Shown here piece after piece: positions 60,073 through 64,000 of a stretch of 64,000 nucleotides of DNA. Under the pieces are notes generated by a model. The model saw nothing but the letters and a program-made list of their open reading frames with translations, made no database searches and was not told the DNA's origin. The DNA comes from Chloroflexota bacterium (GTDB lineage: Bacteria > Chloroflexota > Anaerolineae > Anaerolineales > VGOW01), in the NCBI GenBank assembly GCA_016197225.1, contig JACPWC010000114.1, positions 62,001 to 126,000 of the forward strand. The letters are read 5' to 3'. Made by a program: the position numbers and the translations under genes. How positions within the stretch are numbered: position 1 is the stretch's first letter; every line of letters begins with the position of its first letter.

Positions 60073-60555
60073 ATGCAGATCGCCAAACACAAAGTCGTCA
60101 CCATCAACTACACCCTGACCGATGATGAAGGCAAGGTCATTGACAGTTCAAAAGGTGGCGAGCCGCTGGCCTACATTCAAGGCATTGGCAATCTCATCCC
60201 CGGCCTGGAGGCGGCGCTCGAAGGCAGGTCTTCGGGCGACACGCTGGCTGTCTCGATCTCGCCCGAAGACGGTTATGGCCTGCGCGACGAGGCCATGATG
60301 CAAGTCGTCGCCCGCGACACGTTCAACAGCGCAGATGAGTTGGAGATTGGGATGCGGTTCCGGGCGCAGTTGGAAGGCGGGACTCACGTCTTCACCGTCG
60401 TCGGTGTTGACGGCGACGAGGTGACGATTGACGGCAACCACCCGCTGGCCGGCATGACGCTCAACTTCGACGTGGCGGTGGTGGACGTTCGTGAAGCCAC
60501 TGCTGAAGAGTTGAGCCACGGCCACGCGCACGGGCCGGACGGCCACGGGCATTAA
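60073..60555 (+). CDS. SlyD-like FKBP peptidyl-prolyl isomerase with His-rich tail
   Basis: A 160-residue SlyD-type protein: FKBP core (VVTINYTLTDDEGKVIDSS) interrupted by the insert-in-flap chaperone domain (about 70-120, ARDTFNSADELEIGMRF and on), then back to the core (HPLAGMTLNFDVAVVDV). The tail HGHAHGPDGHGH is a probable Ni/Zn-binding segment as in SlyD. It speeds proline isomerisation, acts as a chaperone and may deliver nickel. The GH-like gene starts 11 bases downstream. Confidence 0.93.
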   Translation: MQIAKHKVVTINYTLTDDEGKVIDSSKGGEPLAYIQGIGNLIPGLEAALEGRSSGDTLAVSISPEDGYGLRDEAMMQVVARDTFNSADELEIGMRFRAQLEGGTHVFTVVGVDGDEVTIDGNHPLAGMTLNFDVAVVDVREATAEELSHGHAHGPDGHGH

Positions 60556-60566
60556 AGGTCATCCTC

Positions 60567-61841
60567 ATGCAAGCCAAAACCAAACTCGGCCCTCACCTTC
60601 TCCTGCAAGGCAACTCCGACGCCACGTTCTGGATTCAAAACGCCCGGCCCTCGGTCGTCAAGCTGGTGGACACCGGCATCCCTGGCGAGTTCATCAATCA
60701 GGCTGATCAAACGATCTGGATCGGGCGAAAAGCGGAAACCGTCTTCGACCCCAACCACCCGGCCGGCGGCGGGTTCTCGAACGATCCCGTCGAGGCGGCG
60801 GGGCAATACGTCACCCGCTTTCTTGATCGGGCCATCCGCGCCGAGCCATTGATTCAGTGTTGGGAGTTGAACAACGAGCCGGTCATCACCGACCCGACTC
60901 GCATGGCCTGGTTCGCCCGCTTCCTGGCTCGCGGCGCGCAAATCCTGCGCGAGACTTACAACAAAACGGCGGTGCTGGGCTGTTGGTCGGTGGGCAACCC
61001 CGACTTTCCGCTGTGGGCGCAATACGGCCCTGCGCTCGAGGCCGCTCGAACTTACGGCGCATTGCTTGGCCGCCACGCTTACGCCGGGCCGGATCAATCC
61101 ACCTGGAGCTTTTTGCTTCTGCGCCACCGCGAAGACAATGCCCGCTTTGCGGCGCTGGGCTTCCCGAACATGCCGCTGGTCATTACCGAGTGCGGAGCCG
61201 ACGCCGTGCCGTTCGGCACTCCACAAGGCAAACCGTGGCGGGAATTGTACGGCGACGACGCTCGGCGGTACGCGAACGAAATTCTGATCCCGTTTGAAGC
61301 TGAACTCCTGCGCGACTCTTACGTGCTGGGGGCGACGGTCTTCACTTATGGCTTCAACTGGGAACGGCACACCTTGAACGGAGCGGACGCGGGCCGCCAG
61401 ATCGCAACCCAAGTCGGCGGGCGAGCGCCGTTCACGGTGAACCTGCCGACTCCAGGCGGGACGCCGCCACCGCCTGACGAGCCGCCTCCAACCCCGGCCC
61501 CGACTGGCGACATGAAAATTCTCAATCTCAAGCAACTTCAAGCGTTAGTCATCCAGCTCGAGGAAAGCCTTCAAGCCCTGCAAGCCGGCCTCGACGACGT
61601 GAAACGCATCGTGCCGCTCTACGAAGCCGAAGCTCTGCGTGACCTGACTCTGCGCGACGAGAACGGGGCCGGCCAGGGAATCGTCAAAGCGGGTCAACGC
61701 GTTTTTGTGTATGCCGGGCCGCTCGACATCGGCGGCTTCACCCGCCGGGCCGCCATCGCGCCGCTCCAAAACCGCCCTTTGCTAAATGTGTGGCTGGGCG
61801 AGAGCGACGAGCCGGGCCAGGCGACGTTGAAGCGGCTTTGA
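60567..61841 (+). CDS. Glycoside-hydrolase-like (TIM-barrel) protein
   Basis: A 424-residue protein whose first ~290 residues look like a clan-A TIM barrel: ELNNEP (about 100-106, with the acid/base Glu) and VITECG (about 205, candidate nucleophile Glu). A Pro-rich hinge (PGGTPPPPDEPPPTPAPTG, about 300-318) leads to a C-terminal domain with a coiled-coil-like segment (LQALVIQLEESLQALQAGLDDV) and a short strand-rich end. No signal peptide is seen. Such cell-wall- or phage-associated barrels occur in Chloroflexota, but the substrate is unknown. It follows the slyD-like gene closely. Confidence 0.65.
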   Translation: MQAKTKLGPHLLLQGNSDATFWIQNARPSVVKLVDTGIPGEFINQADQTIWIGRKAETVFDPNHPAGGGFSNDPVEAAGQYVTRFLDRAIRAEPLIQCWELNNEPVITDPTRMAWFARFLARGAQILRETYNKTAVLGCWSVGNPDFPLWAQYGPALEAARTYGALLGRHAYAGPDQSTWSFLLLRHREDNARFAALGFPNMPLVITECGADAVPFGTPQGKPWRELYGDDARRYANEILIPFEAELLRDSYVLGATVFTYGFNWERHTLNGADAGRQIATQVGGRAPFTVNLPTPGGTPPPPDEPPPTPAPTGDMKILNLKQLQALVIQLEESLQALQAGLDDVKRIVPLYEAEALRDLTLRDENGAGQGIVKAGQRVFVYAGPLDIGGFTRRAAIAPLQNRPLLNVWLGESDEPGQATLKRL

Positions 61842-61848
61842 GACGGTC

Positions 61849-62283
61849 ATGCCCCTCACCCTCCGCCCGGCCACCCAGGACGACGAAAAGAAAATCAAAA
61901 CCCTCATCCATCAAACCGGCATCAACCCGATGAATTTAGACTGGGAGCGGTTTATTGTGGCTGAAGACAGCGGCGAGTTTGTGGGGTGTGGTCAGCTCAA
62001 GCCGCATAAAGATGGGGCGCTAGAGCTGGCGTCACTGGCAGTGACACCAGAGCGACAGGGCGCGGGCATCGGCGCAACGCTGATCAAAGCGCTCATTGAA
62101 AGAGCGCCCGGCGAGCTATACCTCACCTGCCGGGATAAGCTTGTGACGTACTATCAACGTTTTGGGTTTGAAAAGATTGGGCTGGAGACCATGCCGCGCA
62201 GTTTCAAGGTCATCTACCGGGCAAGCCGGATTCTTTCAAAGATAGCGGGCGAAGGCATTAGTGTGATGCGCCGAGGCGGATAA
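61849..62283 (+). CDS. GNAT family N-acetyltransferase
   Basis: A 144-residue GNAT. The acetyl-CoA-binding motif is TPERQGAGIGATLIKALIE (R/QxxGxG/A), preceded by VGCGQLKPH and LELASLAV; FGFEKIG lies near the end. It transfers an acetyl group to an unidentified amine. It starts seven bases after the GH-like gene. The C-terminal 25 residues (ASRILSKIAGEGISVM) extend beyond the core. Confidence 0.85.
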   Translation: MPLTLRPATQDDEKKIKTLIHQTGINPMNLDWERFIVAEDSGEFVGCGQLKPHKDGALELASLAVTPERQGAGIGATLIKALIERAPGELYLTCRDKLVTYYQRFGFEKIGLETMPRSFKVIYRASRILSKIAGEGISVMRRGG

Positions 62284-62286
62284 AAG

Positions 62287-62315
62287 TTCGCGCCGAAGTT
62301 CAACTTCGGCGCGAA
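62287..62315. terminator. 29-bp near-perfect palindrome after the GNAT gene
   Basis: TTCGCGCCGAAGTT (62287-62300) and AACTTCGGCGCGAA (62302-62315) are exact complements around a single C. It lies just after the GNAT stop. The one-base centre is the same layout as the hairpin at 16582-16614. A second hairpin, CCAACCGC (62353-62360) with GCGGTTGG (62388-62395), follows. Confidence 0.6.
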
Positions 62316-62324
62316 TGGTATACG

Positions 62325-62467
62325 CTTAGAACGAAGCTATCGCTTCTGCTCCCCAACCGCATCCTTCGCGAAGCATCCCGGCGGGACGCGGTTGGCCCGA
62401 AGGGGCCTGCGAGGACACGGGCGAAGAGCAATTTTCAAACAAGCTCTTAGAACGAAGCCACCGCTTC
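62325..62467 (-). repeat. Duplicated 3' end of the STAS gene
   Basis: The 22 bases at 62446-62467 that end the STAS gene (EAVASF and stop on the minus strand) recur at 62325-62346 with two mismatches (reading EAIASF and stop). The 99 bases between hold a hairpin and GC-rich sequence. This could be the footprint of an insertion that duplicated its target. Confidence 0.6.
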
Positions 62468-62845
62468 ACTCAGGTTATGGTGCACCTCAAGGAAAGTGTC
62501 GAACCCGGCCAGGCGCAGGGCTTCTGCGACTCGTGAGTTGGGGCCATTGAGCTTGAGGTTGGGCGATTTGTAGGAGCCGTCGCGCAGGCCCTGATTCATT
62601 TTGGCCGCTTCTTCCGGCGGCAGTTCATCGCGAAGCAGTTTGAAAATCTGGCTGATGGCGCGAAACCCGGCGGAACTGATGTAGGAAACATCGGTCAGGT
62701 CAATCAGCACGTTTCGCGCCCCGTCATGAAAAACCTTTTCGCCCGCCGCCTGAAAAGCGTCGTAAGTTGAAGCGTCCACGCTCCCTTTGACCCGAATCAC
62801 GGTCACCGGCACCCGCCCCGTTTGCTGAAACACTTGAATGTCCAT
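62447..62845 (-). CDS. STAS-domain protein (anti-sigma factor antagonist-like)
   Basis: A 132-residue single STAS domain. VIRVKGSVDASTYDAFQAAG leads to DLTDVSYISSAGFRAI, where the Ser-Ser-Ala-Gly contains the residue that is phosphorylated in SpoIIAA-type proteins. A C-terminal extension (about 105-132) follows. It probably acts in a partner-switching pathway; no kinase gene is nearby. AGGAGG six bases before this ATG favours it over an upstream ATG that would add nine residues. Confidence 0.88.
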   Translation of the reverse strand: MDIQVFQQTGRVPVTVIRVKGSVDASTYDAFQAAGEKVFHDGARNVLIDLTDVSYISSAGFRAISQIFKLLRDELPPEEAAKMNQGLRDGSYKSPNLKLNGPNSRVAEALRLAGFDTFLEVHHNLSEAVASF

Positions 62846-62927
62846 CTGGCCCTCCTGAACCGTCGTCGCCAACCGGCGCCGATTAGGGCTGATTATCGTC
62901 CGGAATCAGGAACGCGCAAGCGCCACG

Positions 62928-63779
62928 CTATTTGTATTCGTAGAATCCGCGCCCGGTCTTGCGGCCCAGGTAACCGGCGTCCACCATGCGGACGAGAAGC
63001 GGGCAAGGCCGGTATTTGTCGTCGCCCAAATCGCGGTGAAGGACTTGCATCACGTACAGCACCACGTCCAGGCCGATCAGGTCGCACAGGGTGAGCGGCC
63101 CCATCGGATGATTCATGCCCAGCTTCATCACCGCGTCAATCGCCTCGCGCGTGCCCACGCCTTCCATCAACGCATAAATCGCCTCGTTGATCATCGGGCA
63201 CAAAATACGGTTAGAGATGAAGCCCGGCGAGTCGTTGGCTTCCACCGGCGTCTTGCCCAGCTTCTGGCTCAACTCAACCACCGCCGCCGTCGTCTCGTCC
63301 GACGTCCCCAGCCCGCGAATGATCTCGACCAGCGTCATCAGCGGCACCGGGTTCATAAAGTGCATGCCGATCACTTTGTCGGGCCGCCGGGTGGCCCCGC
63401 CGATTTTGGTGAGCGAGATGGACGACGTGTTGGAGGCCAGAATCGCTTCCGGGCGGGCCAGTGAATCAAGGTCGCGGAAAATTTTGAGTTTAAGTTCCGG
63501 GTTCTCGGTGGCCGCTTCAATGACGATGTCGGCCTCACGGGCCGCCTCCAGTTCCCCGGCAGTGGCGATGTCCCCCAGCGCCGACGCTTTTTGTTCAGCC
63601 GTCAACCGCCCCTTTTCCGTCAGCCTGCTCAACGACTTCTCAATCGTCGCCAACCCCTTTTCCAGCGCCGCCGGCAGAACGTCAATCATCGTCACTTTGT
63701 AGCCCGACGTGGCGCATACCTGGGTGATGCCGTTGCCCATCGTGCCTGCGCCAATAACGGCAATATGTTGAATGTTCAT
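62928..63779 (-). CDS. 3-hydroxyacyl-CoA (3-hydroxybutyryl-CoA) dehydrogenase
   Basis: A 283-residue NAD(P)-dependent dehydrogenase: [12 protein letters not shown] (dinucleotide fold), ASNTSSIS, the catalytic-site [11 protein letters not shown] with His, then [13 protein letters not shown] and [16 protein letters not shown]. It interconverts 3-hydroxyacyl-CoA and 3-oxoacyl-CoA, with preference for short chains by length and pattern. The thiolase gene upstream on the same strand supplies or consumes the oxoacyl-CoA. A palindromic word repeat separates them. Confidence 0.95.
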   Translation of the reverse strand: MNIQHIAVIGAGTMGNGITQVCATSGYKVTMIDVLPAALEKGLATIEKSLSRLTEKGRLTAEQKASALGDIATAGELEAAREADIVIEAATENPELKLKIFRDLDSLARPEAILASNTSSISLTKIGGATRRPDKVIGMHFMNPVPLMTLVEIIRGLGTSDETTAAVVELSQKLGKTPVEANDSPGFISNRILCPMINEAIYALMEGVGTREAIDAVMKLGMNHPMGPLTLCDLIGLDVVLYVMQVLHRDLGDDKYRPCPLLVRMVDAGYLGRKTGRGFYEYK

Positions 63780-63787
63780 AATTTTGC

Positions 63788-63856
63788 TCAGACGATGGAC
63801 GACAGACGAACGACGAACGCTTCGCACCTTCGTCCATCGTCTATCGTCCGTCGTCT
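63788..63856. repeat. Stuttered palindromic repeat (GACGA/TCGTC words)
   Basis: CAGACGATGGACGACAGACG and AACGACGAACG on the left mirror CGTCCATCGTCTATCG and TCCGTCGTCTA on the right. The right arm provides the stop codon region of the thiolase gene (TAG at 63855-63857 on the minus strand). Confidence 0.75.
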
Positions 63857-64000
63857 ATTCAAGCTCCACTGCCATCGCCACCGCTTCGCCGCCGCCCAGA
63901 CACAGGCTGGCAATGCCGCGCTTGAGGCCGCGATCCTGCAAAGCGTTGATCAGAGTGATGAGCACCCGCGCCCCGCTCGCGCCGACGGGGTGGCCGAGAG
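63855..64000 (-). CDS. Thiolase (acetyl-CoA acetyltransferase), C-terminal fragment
   Basis: The 5' part lies beyond the window. The 48 visible codons begin [18 protein letters not shown], which carries the catalytic His of thiolases (GHPxGxSG), and reach [15 protein letters not shown], which carries the catalytic Cys. Thiolase and the adjacent hydroxyacyl-CoA dehydrogenase act consecutively in butyrate-type or beta-oxidation pathways. Confidence 0.9.
   Translation of the reverse strand, partial: LGHPVGASGARVLITLINALQDRGLKRGIASLCLGGGEAVAMAVELE

Noticed and set aside
12502-63856. CRISPR array from the many short repeats
   Set aside because: The repeats are single, dispersed, palindromic and unlike each other; there are no regularly spaced units or cas genes.
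1-64000. tRNA or rRNA genes
   Set aside because: Scanning intergenic regions by eye showed no T-arm motif (GTTCGAATC-like) with a matching cloverleaf; a covariance-model search would be needed to exclude one.

Overview
The window is about 64 kb of high-GC bacterial chromosome, densely packed with genes on both strands. I saw no rRNA, tRNA, CRISPR array, transposase, phage or plasmid gene. The gene set suggests Chloroflexota, probably Anaerolineae-like. The signs are an AfsR-type BTAD/AAA/TPR regulator, very large PAS/GAF signalling proteins, lipoproteins with Pro/Thr-rich 'TPTP' linkers after the lipobox, tandem FKBP lipoproteins, a solitary Flp pilin and CoaX-type pantothenate kinase. This placement is an inference from gene style; no database search was possible.

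Layout. 1-8.9 kb: 3' part of a PAS/GAF HD-GYP sensor, an HtrA-like protease without PDZ, then a MoxR-DUF58-VWA-VWA operon. 9.2-13.9 kb: two overlapping PPK2 genes, a DUF2199 gene, a decayed AAC(3) remnant, MazG-like and MOSC-like genes and an MFS exporter. 13.9-16.7 kb: an AT-richer accessory patch with two genes carrying recent internal duplications, a nucleotidyltransferase-like gene and a nested palindromic MITE-like element. 16.7-24 kb: VOC protein, FKBP lipoprotein, DUF423, M24 peptidase, the AfsR-like regulator, YceI. 24-27.7 kb: VOC/pirin/ring-cleaving dioxygenase cluster. 27.7-36.5 kb: TlpA thioredoxin, Lgt-like protein, Flp pilin, 7-GAF GGDEF protein, membrane protein, methyltransferase, alpha/beta-hydrolase lipoprotein. 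36.6-45.2 kb: a long minus-strand block (USP, Na/Pi-type transporter, HD hydrolase, NTR-like surface protein, AcpS and a split M16 peptidase pair). 45.3-49.1 kb: CopD-like protein, HD hydrolase, RNase Z, a nucleotidyltransferase pair, HIT protein. 49.1-53.6 kb: a minus-strand operon of adenylate cyclase, CoaX, methyltransferase, toxin-antitoxin pair and CoaBC. 53.8-64 kb: MerR regulator, DnaE, PFK, SlyD-like FKBP, glycoside-hydrolase-like protein, GNAT, STAS protein, 3-hydroxyacyl-CoA dehydrogenase and the end of a thiolase.

The most unusual feature is a dispersed set of short intergenic elements made of stuttered words (for example ACCAAG/CTTGGT, CAACGGAT/ATCCGTTG, GTTGGAA/TTCCAAC) arranged as imperfect palindromes. 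They sit at gene ends throughout the window, supply the last codons and stop of at least four genes, and occur in frame inside dnaE, a methyltransferase and the AfsR-like regulator. One 140-bp element is present as two almost identical inverted copies 51 kb apart. Several genes have a near-consensus -10 box placed 6-7 nt before the ATG, which predicts leaderless mRNAs.

Functional themes are c-di-GMP and cAMP signalling (HD-GYP, GGDEF and class III cyclase), CoA supply (CoaX, CoaBC, AcpS), polyphosphate-nucleotide metabolism (PPK2 pair), protein folding (two FKBP proteins), and detoxification of quinone- or aromatic-type electrophiles (VOC, pirin and ring-cleaving dioxygenase).
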